Below, piece by piece: positions 15,920 through 26,294 of a stretch of DNA of 64,000 nucleotides. The notes under the pieces were generated by a model. It did not search any database. It was not told where the DNA came from and was given only the letters and a program-made list of their open reading frames with translations. The stretch is from Nonomuraea roseoviolacea subsp. carminata (GTDB lineage Bacteria; Actinomycetota; Actinomycetes; Streptosporangiales; Streptosporangiaceae). The position numbers were made by a program, and so were the translations under genes. The first letter of the stretch is position 1, and every line of letters begins with the position of its first letter. The stretch spans positions 9,089,001 through 9,153,000 of the forward strand of contig NZ_JAMZEC010000001.1 of assembly GCF_024172185.1 (NCBI RefSeq). Direction: 5' to 3'.

Positions 15920-16867
15920 ATGCCCATCTCGACGGCCCTCGTCCCGACCGACCGCCCCGAGCGTTACATCAAGCAGCTCGTCTCCCACCTCGGGCACAAG
16001 GCGACCACGGCCCTGTCCGCCGACGGCCGGGCGACGATCACCCTCTCGGACGGGGAGTGCGTGCTCGCGCCGTCCGGCGACGCCCTGGAGATGATCGCGA
16101 CGGCGGCCGACGCCGAGGCGCTGGCCGTGGTCCAGGACGTGGTGACCCGGCACCTGCTGCGCTTCGCCGCCCAGGAGGAGCTGCGTACCGAGTGGACGGA
16201 GCCCGTCGCGGGCGACGAGCTGGAGGTCCTGTCCCCCGTCGCGAGCGACTACCTGCTCACGCACTGCACCCCGCCCGACGAGCTGCTGACGGAGCTGGTG
16301 ACGCGGACGCGCGAGGCCACCGGCGGCGCCGCCGGCATGCAGATCTCGCACGACGAGGGCGCGCTGCTGTCGCTGCTGGTGCGGATGACGGGGGCGCGTC
16401 GCGCCATCGAGGTGGGCGTGTTCACCGGCTACTCCTCGCTGTGCATCGCCCGCGCGCTGCCCGCGGACGGCCACCTGCTGGCCTGCGACGTGAGCGACGA
16501 GTGGACCTCCATCGCCCGCGAGTACTGGGAGCGCGCGGGCGTGGCCGACCGCGTGGAGCTGCGCATCGGGCCCGCGCTCGACACGCTGCGCGCGCTGCCC
16601 GCCGAGCAGGTCTACGACTTTGCCTTCATCGACGCCGACAAGGTGAGCTACCCCGACTACTACGAGGAGATCGTCTCGCGGCTGCGGACGGGCGGGCTGG
16701 TCGTCCTGGACAACGTCTTCCAGGCCGGGCGCGTCTTCGACCCGGCCTTCCAGGGCGAGAACCAGGTGGCGATCCGCCGCGTGAACGAGATGGTCGCCCG
16801 CGACGAGCGGGTGGAGTCGGTGATGCTCCCGGTGCGCGACGGCGTCACCCTCGCGCGCCGGAAGTGA
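15920..16867 (+). CDS. DUF2218 - O-methyltransferase fusion protein
   Basis: The 315-residue protein has two parts. Residues 1-95 look like DUF2218: PTDRPERYIKQLVSHLGHKA, then GRATITLSDGECVLAPSGD and DAEALAVVQDVVTRHLLRFA. Residues 105-315 are a CCoAOMT/COMT-type class I methyltransferase: SPVASDYLLTHC, AIEVGVFTGYSSLCIARALP for SAM binding, and FIDADKVSYPDYYEEIV with the metal-binding Asp. LVVLDNVFQAGRVFDP and the C-terminal RDGVTLARRK also fit. The methyltransferase part should act on a catechol-like hydroxyl with a divalent cation. Stand-alone DUF2218 proteins have no known function. ATG 15920 follows GAAGGAG. Its stop is duplicated in an 11-bp repeat. Confidence 0.85.
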   Translation: MPISTALVPTDRPERYIKQLVSHLGHKATTALSADGRATITLSDGECVLAPSGDALEMIATAADAEALAVVQDVVTRHLLRFAAQEELRTEWTEPVAGDELEVLSPVASDYLLTHCTPPDELLTELVTRTREATGGAAGMQISHDEGALLSLLVRMTGARRAIEVGVFTGYSSLCIARALPADGHLLACDVSDEWTSIAREYWERAGVADRVELRIGPALDTLRALPAEQVYDFAFIDADKVSYPDYYEEIVSRLRTGGLVVLDNVFQAGRVFDPAFQGENQVAIRRVNEMVARDERVESVMLPVRDGVTLARRK

Positions 16868-16878
16868 GCCGGACGTGA
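16857..16878. repeat. 11-bp duplication of the O-methyltransferase stop region
   Basis: GCCGGAAGTGA (16857-16867, ending in the stop codon) is followed directly by GCCGGACGTGA. The second copy keeps the TGA. This is the smallest of the stop-containing repeats in the window. Confidence 0.6.
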
Positions 16879-16890
16879 CCTGAGGGGGGA

Positions 16891-19389
<2,499 letters not shown>

Positions 19390-19579
19390 TACGGATCCCT
19401 CCTCACGCACTGAGGGTTCCCCTTGCCGAAGACGCCGCCCGGCAAAGTCAAGCCGTCGGCGCCGGACGGCAAAATCCCGCGGTACGGGGGCGGAGCGCCG
19501 ATCCGCCGGGGCGGCGCGAGGCCCTCGACGCCAGGGCGAGCCGCTCGGAGCGGCGCGACTCCTCCGGCATTCGGGCGGA

Positions 19580-19612
19580 GCAGGGTCAGCGCAGGGTCAG
19601 CGCAGGGCGGCG
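19580..19612. repeat. 11-bp repeats at the stop of the NAD-binding reductase gene
   Basis: GCAGGGTCAGC occurs at 19580-19590 and 19591-19601, followed by the related GCAGGGCGGCG inside the coding end. The TCA at 19597-19599 is the minus-strand stop codon, and an extra TCA is present one unit downstream. Confidence 0.65.
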
Positions 19613-20241
19613 ACCGCCTCCGCGACGGGCGTGTCGCCCGAGACCAGCTCCAGCGTCCGGTGGACCGCGGCCCGCTCCCGCAGCAGCTCCGCCAGCACGG
19701 CCGCCACGTCGTCGCGGGGCACCGTGCCGCGCGGCACCTCCGGCTCCAGTCGGACCAGCCCCGTGCCCGGGTCGTCGGTCAGGCCGCCCGGCCGGACGAT
19801 CGTCCAGTCGAGGTCGCGGCCGCGCAGGTCCACCTCGGCCTGCGTCTTCGCGGTGATGTACGCCGCCCACACCTCGTCGCGGCCCCCCGCCGGAGGCTTG
19901 CCCGCGCCCATGGAGGAGATCTGCAGGAAGCGGCGCACCCCCGCCCGCTCGGCCGCGTCGGCCAGCAGCGCGGAGGCGGCCCGGTCGACGGTGTCCTTGC
20001 GCGCCACGCCGCTGCCCGGCCCGGCGCCGGCGGCGAACACGGCCGCGTCGGCGCCGTCGAGCACGGCGGCCAGCTCCTCGGCGGAGGCGCGTTCGAGGTC
20101 GCACACCACGGCACGGGCCCCGGCGGCCTCGACGTCGGACACGTGCGCGGGATTGCGCACCAGGCCGACGGCGGCGCTCCCGAGCAGCCGCTCCAGCCGC
20201 AGCGCGATCTTCCCATGACCGCCCGCGATGATGATCCTCAT
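19597..20241 (-). CDS. NAD(P)-binding NmrA/SDR-like protein
   Basis: The 214-residue protein is a compact atypical short-chain reductase. The N-terminal dinucleotide motif is MRIIIAGGHGKIALRL, a GGxGxxxxx variant. AVFAAGAGPGSG and RFLQISSMGAG follow, then YITAKTQAEVDLR, where Tyr and Lys are spaced as in SDR active sites, and DWTIVRPGGLTDDPGTG. It resembles YwnB/NmrA-like sugar epimerase-fold proteins acting on unknown substrates or sensing redox state. ATG 20241 is only 22 bases from the divergent HAD gene start, so the two promoters overlap. Both genes may be read from leaderless mRNAs. Confidence 0.85.
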   Translation of the reverse strand: MRIIIAGGHGKIALRLERLLGSAAVGLVRNPAHVSDVEAAGARAVVCDLERASAEELAAVLDGADAAVFAAGAGPGSGVARKDTVDRAASALLADAAERAGVRRFLQISSMGAGKPPAGGRDEVWAAYITAKTQAEVDLRGRDLDWTIVRPGGLTDDPGTGLVRLEPEVPRGTVPRDDVAAVLAELLRERAAVHRTLELVSGDTPVAEAVAALR

Positions 20242-20263
20242 CCGCCCATGGTGTCATGGAGCC

Positions 20264-20956
20264 ATGAGCGACTTCCCGCAGGCCCCCACCCCGGCGTTCC
20301 TGTTCGACCTGGACGGCACCCTGATCGACAGCGTGTACCAGCACGTCATCGCCTGGCGGCAGGCCCTGTCCGGCATGGGCATCGACCTGTCGGTGTGGCG
20401 GATCCACCGGCGCATCGGGATGAGCGGCGGACTGTTCGTGAGCGCGCTGCTGCGCGAGACCGGGCTGAAGCTCACCCAGGAGCAGATCGACGAGCTGCAG
20501 AACACCCACGCCGACGCCTACACCGAGCAGGTCCACTCGGTCCGCCCGCTGCCCGGCGCCGCCGAGCTGCTGGCCGAGCTGTCGTCGCGGGGCGTGCCGT
20601 GGGCGATCGCCACCAGCGGGTACGCCCGCACGGCCCGGCTGGCCCTCGCCATGCTCGGCCTGCCCGAGGACACGCCCATGGTCACCCGCGACCTCGTGCG
20701 CCGCGCCAAGCCGGACCCCGACCTGTTCCTGGCGGGGGCGGCGCTGGTCGGCGTGGACCCCGCGCATGCGATGGTGGTGGGAGACAGCGTGTGGGACCTG
20801 CTGGCCGCCCGCCGGGCGGGCGCGCTCGGGATCGGGCTGCTGTCGGGCGGTTACGGCAGGGACGAACTCGAACGGGCGGGCGCCTTCCGGGTGTACTCCG
20901 ACCCGGCGGACATGCTGGGCCGGCTGGACGAGCTCGGCGTGCGCGGCACCGAGTGA
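20264..20956 (+). CDS. HAD-superfamily hydrolase (beta-phosphoglucomutase/phosphatase-like)
   Basis: The 230-residue protein shows the four HAD motifs: FDLDGTLIDS near residue 12 with the nucleophile Asp, AIATSGYARTARLA (motif II Thr/Ser), VRRAKPDPDLFL (motif III Lys), and AMVVGDSVWDLLAARRAG (motif IV acids). The helical C1 cap between motifs I and II fits small phosphosugar phosphatases. ATG 20264 was chosen over the in-frame ATG at 20228, which lies inside the divergent gene. It precedes gnd by 79 bases on the same strand, so a role in sugar phosphate metabolism is possible. Confidence 0.88.
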   Translation: MSDFPQAPTPAFLFDLDGTLIDSVYQHVIAWRQALSGMGIDLSVWRIHRRIGMSGGLFVSALLRETGLKLTQEQIDELQNTHADAYTEQVHSVRPLPGAAELLAELSSRGVPWAIATSGYARTARLALAMLGLPEDTPMVTRDLVRRAKPDPDLFLAGAALVGVDPAHAMVVGDSVWDLLAARRAGALGIGLLSGGYGRDELERAGAFRVYSDPADMLGRLDELGVRGTE

Positions 20957-21035
20957 CCGCGACGATCGGCGTGGCGGGAATATCCGGCCGAACCCCTGCG
21001 GCTTGACCGTGCGTACCCCTGATGGAGGAGCTGAA

Positions 21036-22460
21036 ATGGACTTGGCAGACATCGGCGTCACCGGTCTGGCGACCATGGGACGCAACCTGGCCCGCAACCT
21101 GGCCAGACACGGCTACGCGGTCGCCGTGCACAACCGTTCCGCGAGCCGCACCCGCGACCTCGTCAAGGAGTTCGGCGGCGAGGGCACGTTCGTGGCCTCC
21201 GAGGAGCTCGCGGACTTCGTGGCCTCGCTGAAGCGCCCCCGGCGGGCGATCATCATGGTGAAGGCCGGTGCGGGCACCGACGCGGTGATCGACCAGCTCG
21301 CTGAGCTGATGGAGCCCGGCGACATGATCGTCGACGGCGGCAACGCGCACTTCGCCGACACCCGGCGCCGCGAGGCGGCCCTGCGGGAGAAGGGCATCCA
21401 CTTCGTCGGCACCGGCATCTCCGGCGGCGAGGAGGGCGCGCTGAACGGGCCGAGCATCATGCCGGGCGGCTCCAAGGAGTCGTGGGAGGCGCTCGGGCCG
21501 ATCCTGCAGGACATCTCGGCCAAGGTCGACGGCGTGCCGTGCGCGGTCCACGTGGGCCCCGACGGCGCCGGGCACTTCGTCAAGATGGTGCACAACGGCA
21601 TCGAGTACTCCGACATGCAGCTCATCGCCGAGTCGTACGACCTGCTGCGGCAGGCGCTCGGCGCGACCCCGGCGGAGCTGGCCGAGGTGTTCCGGGAGTG
21701 GAACCAGGGCGACCTCGGCTCGTACCTCATCGAGATCACCGCCGAGGTGCTGGACCAGGTCGACGCGGCCACCGGCAAGCCGTTCGTCGACGTGGTGGTC
21801 GACCAGGCCGAGCAGAAGGGCACCGGCCGCTGGACCGTGCAGAGCGCGCTCGACCTGGGCGTGCCGGTCACCGGCATCGCCGAGGCGGTCTTCGCCCGCG
21901 CGCTGTCCGGCCACCCCGAGCAGCGCGCCGCCGCCGCGGGCCTGGAGGGGCCGAAGCTGTCGGGCGTGGGCGGGCGCGAGCTCATCGAGGACGTGCGGCA
22001 GGCGCTCTACGCGTCCAAGATCGTCGCCTACGCGCAGGGCTTCGACCAGATGGCCGCCGCCTCCAAGGAGTACGGCTGGGACCTCGAACTGGGCGCCATG
22101 GCCACCATCTGGCGGGGCGGGTGCATCATCCGGGCCAAGTTCCTCGACCGGATCCGCGCCGCGTACGACGCCGACCCGGCGCTGCCGACGCTGCTCGCGG
22201 ACCCGACGTTCGCGGCGGCGCTCAACCTGGCGCAGGACGCGTGGCGGCGGGTCGTCACCACGGCCGTGCAGATCGGGGTGCCGACGCCGGGCTTCTCCTC
22301 GGCGCTGGCCTACTACGACGGGCTGCGCCGCGACCGGCTGCCGGCGGCGCTGGTGCAGGGGCTGCGCGACTTCTTCGGCGCGCACACCTACCTGCGGGTG
22401 GACCGGGAGGGCGCCTTCCACACGGACTGGTCGGGCGACCGCTCGGAGCGCTCGGCGTGA
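21036..22460 (+). CDS. gnd: 6-phosphogluconate dehydrogenase, decarboxylating
   Basis: The 474-residue enzyme oxidises 6-phosphogluconate to ribulose 5-phosphate and CO2 in the pentose phosphate pathway. The N-terminal Rossmann motif is IGVTGLATMGRNLARNLARHG, with HNRSASRTRDL indicating the usual NADP site. The substrate motif GTGISGGEEGALNGPSIMPGG and the catalytic VKMVHNGIEYSDMQLI are intact. GTGRWTVQSALDLGVP and the C-terminal ALAYYDGLRRDRLPA also match. Length is that of the long dimeric form. ATG 21036 follows GGAGGAG. The stop codon is duplicated in a 26-bp repeat and followed by a terminator. Confidence 0.96.
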   Translation: MDLADIGVTGLATMGRNLARNLARHGYAVAVHNRSASRTRDLVKEFGGEGTFVASEELADFVASLKRPRRAIIMVKAGAGTDAVIDQLAELMEPGDMIVDGGNAHFADTRRREAALREKGIHFVGTGISGGEEGALNGPSIMPGGSKESWEALGPILQDISAKVDGVPCAVHVGPDGAGHFVKMVHNGIEYSDMQLIAESYDLLRQALGATPAELAEVFREWNQGDLGSYLIEITAEVLDQVDAATGKPFVDVVVDQAEQKGTGRWTVQSALDLGVPVTGIAEAVFARALSGHPEQRAAAAGLEGPKLSGVGGRELIEDVRQALYASKIVAYAQGFDQMAAASKEYGWDLELGAMATIWRGGCIIRAKFLDRIRAAYDADPALPTLLADPTFAAALNLAQDAWRRVVTTAVQIGVPTPGFSSALAYYDGLRRDRLPAALVQGLRDFFGAHTYLRVDREGAFHTDWSGDRSERSA

Positions 22461-22506
22461 CCGTCCGGCCATCCTCGGCGGGTTGACCGTCCGCCTGTCC
22501 TGGGCG
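22455..22506. repeat. 26-bp direct repeat beginning at the gnd stop codon
   Basis: Unit 1 (22455-22480) starts GCGTGACCGTCCGGCC and holds the stop codon. Unit 2 (22481-22506) starts GGTTGACCGTCCGCCT. Both keep TGACCGTCCG at the same place. Confidence 0.7.
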
Positions 22507-22513
22507 ATGTGAT

Positions 22514-22555
22514 GCGGGGAGGCGCCCGGCCCGCTCGGCCGGGTGGCCTCCCCGC
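22514..22555. terminator. Hairpin terminator between gnd and VOC gene
   Basis: Arms start GCGGGGAGGC and end GCCTCCCCGC, and the interior GCCCGGCC/GGCCGGGT also pairs. It separates convergent genes and has no U-tract. Confidence 0.75.
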
Positions 22556-22594
22556 ACGCGTTCGCACCGTACGAGCGCCGGTGTCCGAGGGCCG

Positions 22595-22945
22595 TCAGGC
22601 GGCCGAGACGCAGAACGGGTGACCCTCGGGGTCGGTGAACACGGTCCAGGAGTCCTCACCCGGCTGGAACTCCGGCATGGCCGCGCCGAGGGCGACCAGC
22701 TCGCGGCGGGCCGCCTCGAGGTCGGCCACCTGGAAGTCCAGGTGGAGGTGCTTCTCGCCGCCCGGCCAGCCGGGACCGCCGGGGTAGCCGTCCACCCGCT
22801 GGAACGCGAGCGTGACGGGGCCGCCCTCGACGGTGGCGTAGTCGGCGTCGCCCTCGCCGGCGCGCCAGCCGGTGGCCTTGGCGTAGAAGGCGGCGAGCGC
22901 GACCGGGTCGGCGCAGTCGAAGATGATCGTGGAAAGGGTCGTCAT
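22595..22945 (-). CDS. VOC (glyoxalase/bleomycin-resistance) family protein
   Basis: The 116-residue protein has the vicinal-oxygen-chelate pattern: TLSTIIFDCADPVALAAFYAKATGW, then HLHLDFQVADLEAARRELVALGA, and WTVFTDPEGHPFCV at the end. His and Glu metal ligands may be present in HLHLDF and TDPEGHPF. Members range from metalloenzymes to drug-binding proteins, so substrate is open. ATG 22945 was selected from the conserved first strand, and the frame to 22987 is not needed. It lies 135 bases from the divergent TetR gene and could belong to its regulon. Confidence 0.85.
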   Translation of the reverse strand: MTTLSTIIFDCADPVALAAFYAKATGWRAGEGDADYATVEGGPVTLAFQRVDGYPGGPGWPGGEKHLHLDFQVADLEAARRELVALGAAMPEFQPGEDSWTVFTDPEGHPFCVSAA

Positions 22946-23043
22946 ACGGCCCAGCCTGCTCGGCGCGGTGGGCGCGGTCTTGAACATCCTTGCGCCCGGC
23001 CGCGCTTCCTCGCCGACACTCGTCGGGCAGCCCCCTCTCCCAT

Positions 23044-23091
23044 TTGGTGGCGTTCAGCACCATGCATTACGATACGGGGCGTGGCGTATCG
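23044..23091 (+). promoter_or_regulatory. Leaderless promoter and operator of the TetR gene
   Basis: TTGGTG (23044-23049) and TACGAT (23068-23073) are spaced by 18 bases, with the GTG start seven bases after the -10 box. CGATAC and GTATCG (23070-23091, 10-base spacer) form an inverted repeat that covers the -10 box and the start codon. This fits autorepression. Confidence 0.65.
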
Positions 23092-23779
23092 AAAGAATGT
23101 CGAGGAGCCGGCGCGCGGCCGTCCCCGTGACGCGGGTCTGGACCAGCGGATCACTGCTGTCGTCCTGGAGGTGCTGGCGGAGTCCGGTTACGAGGGGGTG
23201 TCCTTCGAGGAGGTCGCCCGGCGGTGCCGGACATCCAAGGCGAGCCTGTATCGACGGTGGGCGTCCAAGCGGGAGATGGTGATCGCCGCGGTCAAGACCG
23301 GGGCCGCACAGCGCGGGGCCGGCGAGCCGATCGACACGGGCAGCCTGCGCGGGGACGTGTTGAGCCTGTGCCGGCGCCTGGACCGGACCATGCGCGCCAC
23401 GGACAGCCGGACCGCGATGCTGCTCCTGCAGGCGGGCCTGGAGGACCCGGACCTGTGCGAGGCCATCGAGAACGCCGTCGGCCCGACAGGAGCCCGGTTG
23501 CCGCGACAGGTCATCGACGCCGCGATCGCACGCGGCGAACTGCCCGACGGCGCGGACCCTTTCGCGTTCGAGGAAGTGGTCGGTGCCGCCCTCCTGCTGC
23601 GACGGGTCAACGACCTCGCGGTCGACGAGGAGTACCTGTCCGCACTCGTCGACACCATCGTCATCCCCGCCCTGAAGGCATCGTCCGGGCGGGCTCCCCT
23701 GCCCGCCGGGATCTTCTCCGGCCACCCGGCCCCCACCACCCATGAGAGCGCCGCCCCTGACGCGAAGGAGAACGCATGA
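23081..23779 (+). CDS. TetR/AcrR family repressor
   Basis: The 232-residue protein has an N-terminal helix-turn-helix: QRITAVVLEVLAESGYEGV then FEEVARRCRTSKASLYRRW, about residues 20-63. The C-terminal ligand and dimer domain is variable, as usual. GTG 23081 is supported by a -10 box seven bases upstream and the conserved HTH position. Its stop overlaps the start of the next gene (ATGA), so the regulator and the hydrolase are translationally coupled. The inverted repeat over its own start is the best candidate operator. Confidence 0.9.
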   Translation: MAYRKNVEEPARGRPRDAGLDQRITAVVLEVLAESGYEGVSFEEVARRCRTSKASLYRRWASKREMVIAAVKTGAAQRGAGEPIDTGSLRGDVLSLCRRLDRTMRATDSRTAMLLLQAGLEDPDLCEAIENAVGPTGARLPRQVIDAAIARGELPDGADPFAFEEVVGAALLLRRVNDLAVDEEYLSALVDTIVIPALKASSGRAPLPAGIFSGHPAPTTHESAAPDAKENA

Positions 23780-24678
23780 CCAGCCGACCGACGATCGACG
23801 GCTTCGACTACCAGGCCATCCCCGGCACCGACGGCGTCGGCCTCAACGTCGCCGTCGGCGGGAGCGGGCCGGCCGTGGTCCTCCTGCACGGCTTCCCGCA
23901 GACCCACTACATGTGGCGCCACGTCGCGGCGAGGCTCGCCGACGACCACACGGTCATCGTCCCTGACCTGCGCGGATACGGCGACAGCGACAAGCCGGAC
24001 GGGAGTGACCCCGCCGCGTACTCCAAGCGCACGATGGCTCAGGACATCGTGACGGTCGCGTCCGCCCTCGGCGTCGACCACTTCGGGCTCGTCGGGCACG
24101 ACCGCGGTGCCCTGGTCGCCGTCCGCGCCGGCTTGGACCACCCCGCCGTCGTGGACTACCTGGGGATCCTCGACGTCCTGCCCACCCTCGACACGTGGGC
24201 CGTTCTGCGGGGAGCCGACGCCAAAGTCGCCTGGCACCTGTACCTGATGGCTCAGCCCATCGGGCTTCCCGAGAAGATGATCCGCGCGGTCGCTCCGGAG
24301 TTCTTCGGCTCCTTCCTGGACGCGTGGGACCCCAACGGCACGACGTTCACCCCTGAGGAACGCGCCTACTACATCGACAGCTCGGTCGCCGCGATCGACT
24401 CCATCGTGGCCGACTACCGGGCCACCGCGAGCATCGATCTGGAGATGGATCGAGCCGACCGTGAACGTGGCGCGCGGCTCGCGATGCCGGTCGGCGTCAT
24501 CTCACAGGACTGGGGCTCCCGGCTCGGCTTCGACGCCGCGTCACTGTGGCGGGCCTGGGCGCCGGACCTGACCTACCAGCCGACCACGTCCGGGCACTTC
24601 ATGGCCGAGGAGAACCCCGACGAGATCGCCGCCTTCATCACCACCCTCGCGACGCGCCCGAGCACGCGGACCCGCTGA
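23776..24678 (+). CDS. Alpha/beta hydrolase with Asp nucleophile (haloacetate dehalogenase- or epoxide hydrolase-like)
   Basis: The 300-residue enzyme has the oxyanion motif LLHGFPQTHYMWR and the nucleophile elbow GLVGHDRGALVAVR. Asp, not Ser, stands at the centre, as in fluoroacetate dehalogenases and epoxide hydrolases. PDLRGYGDSDKPDG is shared with both groups. The catalytic His is in TSGHFMAEE near the C-terminus. The DRGA context and the DLRGYGDS motif fit the haloacetate dehalogenase group well, but substrate cannot be proven from sequence. It should act in the cytoplasm and is likely controlled by the TetR gene with which it overlaps by four bases. Confidence 0.87.
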   Translation: MTSRPTIDGFDYQAIPGTDGVGLNVAVGGSGPAVVLLHGFPQTHYMWRHVAARLADDHTVIVPDLRGYGDSDKPDGSDPAAYSKRTMAQDIVTVASALGVDHFGLVGHDRGALVAVRAGLDHPAVVDYLGILDVLPTLDTWAVLRGADAKVAWHLYLMAQPIGLPEKMIRAVAPEFFGSFLDAWDPNGTTFTPEERAYYIDSSVAAIDSIVADYRATASIDLEMDRADRERGARLAMPVGVISQDWGSRLGFDAASLWRAWAPDLTYQPTTSGHFMAEENPDEIAAFITTLATRPSTRTR

Positions 24679-24727
24679 TCGCACCCCATCACGTGAATTG
24701 TCGGAGGCGGCCGGTAGCGTGCGCGGG

Positions 24728-25585
24728 GTGCGTTCAGGTGTGCGGCTCGCCAGCGGGCCGGGGTTCGTGGTTCATGCGGTGACCTGCGTCGACGACCATC
24801 GCGGGTGGTCGCCGGTCGAGGTGGGGTCGGCTCATCAGCTCGTGCTGCCGAGGCGGGGCCGCTTCCGGCGGATGGCCGACGGTCGCGGCGCGCTGGTGGA
24901 CCGGGCGATGGCCTACCTGTCGCTGCCCGGCCAGGAGGAGCGGTTCGCGCACCCGGCGGGCGGCGACGTGTGCACCGTGCTGCGCCTGTCGCCCCGCCTG
25001 TGGGAGGTCCTCGCGGGTGACCGCGGACGTCCGGCGCGTTCGACGGTCTACGTGGACGCCCGGCTCGACCTGGCCCACCGCCGGCTGCTGGCCGCGACGC
25101 GCAGCGGCGACCCCGCGTACGAGCTGACCGAGGCCCTGCTGCCCCTGCTGGCCGCCTCCCTCAGCCGCGTGGCCCCTCCCCCGGCCGCCGGCGGAGGTTC
25201 GCGCGGGCCCGGGCGGACGGCGGGCGCGGTGGTCGACGCGGCGCGCGAGGCCATCGCGTCCGATCACGAGGCGGCGGGCGGGCTGATGACGCTGGCCGAG
25301 CTCCTGTCCGTGTCGCCGTACCGGCTGAGCAGGGCGTTCACCAGCGAGCTGGGCGTGTCGCTCACCCACTACCGCAACCGGGTGCGGGTCGGCAGGGCGC
25401 TCGACCGGCTGGAGGCCGGGGAGCAGAGCCTGGCGCGGCTGGCGGCCGATCTCGGCTTCGCCGACCAGGCCCACCTGACCCGCACCATCCGCCGCCACGC
25501 CGGCCACACCCCGGCCGCCCTGCGCCGCCTGCTGGGCCACGCGGGTGCGCGGCCCGGCACGCCGCCGGAGGCGGGATCGGCATGA
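24728..25585 (+). CDS. AraC-family transcriptional regulator
   Basis: The 285-residue protein has a cupin-like N-terminal sensor (about 1-110, with AYLSLPGQEERFAHPAGG) and a C-terminal AraC DNA-binding domain. The two HTH units are LMTLAELLSVSPYRLSRAFTSELG and SLARLAADLGFADQAHLTRTIRRHAGHTP. GTG 24728 is chosen because TAGCGT stands seven bases before it, the leaderless pattern seen elsewhere here. GTG 24719 with an upstream GGAGG is the alternative. It follows the hydrolase gene by 49 bases but seems to have its own promoter. Target genes are unknown. Confidence 0.87.
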   Translation: MRSGVRLASGPGFVVHAVTCVDDHRGWSPVEVGSAHQLVLPRRGRFRRMADGRGALVDRAMAYLSLPGQEERFAHPAGGDVCTVLRLSPRLWEVLAGDRGRPARSTVYVDARLDLAHRRLLAATRSGDPAYELTEALLPLLAASLSRVAPPPAAGGGSRGPGRTAGAVVDAAREAIASDHEAAGGLMTLAELLSVSPYRLSRAFTSELGVSLTHYRNRVRVGRALDRLEAGEQSLARLAADLGFADQAHLTRTIRRHAGHTPAALRRLLGHAGARPGTPPEAGSA

Positions 25586-25788
25586 TCCCGGCCGCGCCGG
25601 CCTGCCGGTTGCGGCCGGCAGCTCAAGCAGAGCCGACGGCCGGCGGCCCGGCAACGGCGAGTGCCGTCACCGTCCCACGCACGATGGGCACCACCCAGCG
25701 GCGGCTCCCCGGGATCGCAGATCGCACGGGGTCGGCCGGATTCGCGTGAGTACGGGCGGCCTGGAGGTGAGATTCCTCCGAGCCGCCC
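25573..25788. terminator. Three small hairpins between convergent genes
   Basis: GGGATC/GATCCC pairs at 25573-25589 over the AraC stop. CTGCCGG/CCGGCAG pairs at 25602-25621. A longer stem with GGGCGGC and GCCGCCC arms plus a CTGGAGG/CCTCCGA inner helix spans 25754-25788. The 280-base gap holds no gene, and the hairpins probably end both converging transcripts. Confidence 0.5.
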
Positions 25789-25865
25789 GACTTCCGAGAG
25801 CGACGGGAACGAGCCGTCGCGAGCAGCGACCTCAGCGGCGAGGACGGTGCCGACGGGGTCGCTGA

Positions 25866-26261
25866 TCAGCCGCGCTCGTCGCCCGTCCAGTCCTTGTTGA
25901 AGCCCCCGAGATGGGGGTGGTACATCTCGTCGCCCGTGTGCTGCGTGAACTCGACCTTGATCCAGAGACGGTCGAGCTCGAACAGGTCGACGCATGTGTC
26001 GATCAGTGCTTGTGCGAGTGCCGCCCGGGTCTCGCGGGGACGTCCGCTCCGGATGTCGCACATGATGAGGGCGGACGGTGTGGGGGCGCCGTCCTCGTGG
26101 CAGCGCCAGACACCGCCGTGCCCGAGATCGTGGATGGAGACGGTCAGCAGGTCGGCGTTGACCGCCATACGCTCGGCGTAGATCTGTCCGAAGCGTGCGG
26201 CGAGCTCCTGCTTCGAGGAGGCGGGCAGGTCGAGGGGGAGGTCGATCTGGATGGATGGCAT
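25866..26261 (-). CDS. Tautomerase-superfamily protein
   Basis: The 131-residue protein begins MPSIQIDLPLDL, so Pro1 would be exposed as the catalytic base after Met removal, the hallmark of the 4-oxalocrotonate tautomerase/MIF superfamily. It is longer than 4-OT (62 residues) and close to the MSAD/cis-CaaD class with two fused beta-alpha-beta units: the second begins PSALIMCDIRSGRPRETRAALAQAL. It is the last gene of a four-gene operon, 33 bases after the amidase gene. An enol-keto isomerisation or hydration step after C-N bond hydrolysis is a reasonable inference. Confidence 0.83.
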   Translation of the reverse strand: MPSIQIDLPLDLPASSKQELAARFGQIYAERMAVNADLLTVSIHDLGHGGVWRCHEDGAPTPSALIMCDIRSGRPRETRAALAQALIDTCVDLFELDRLWIKVEFTQHTGDEMYHPHLGGFNKDWTGDERG

Positions 26262-26294
26262 GGGCGGAGTGCCTTTCGCGCGATTCGGCGGTTG

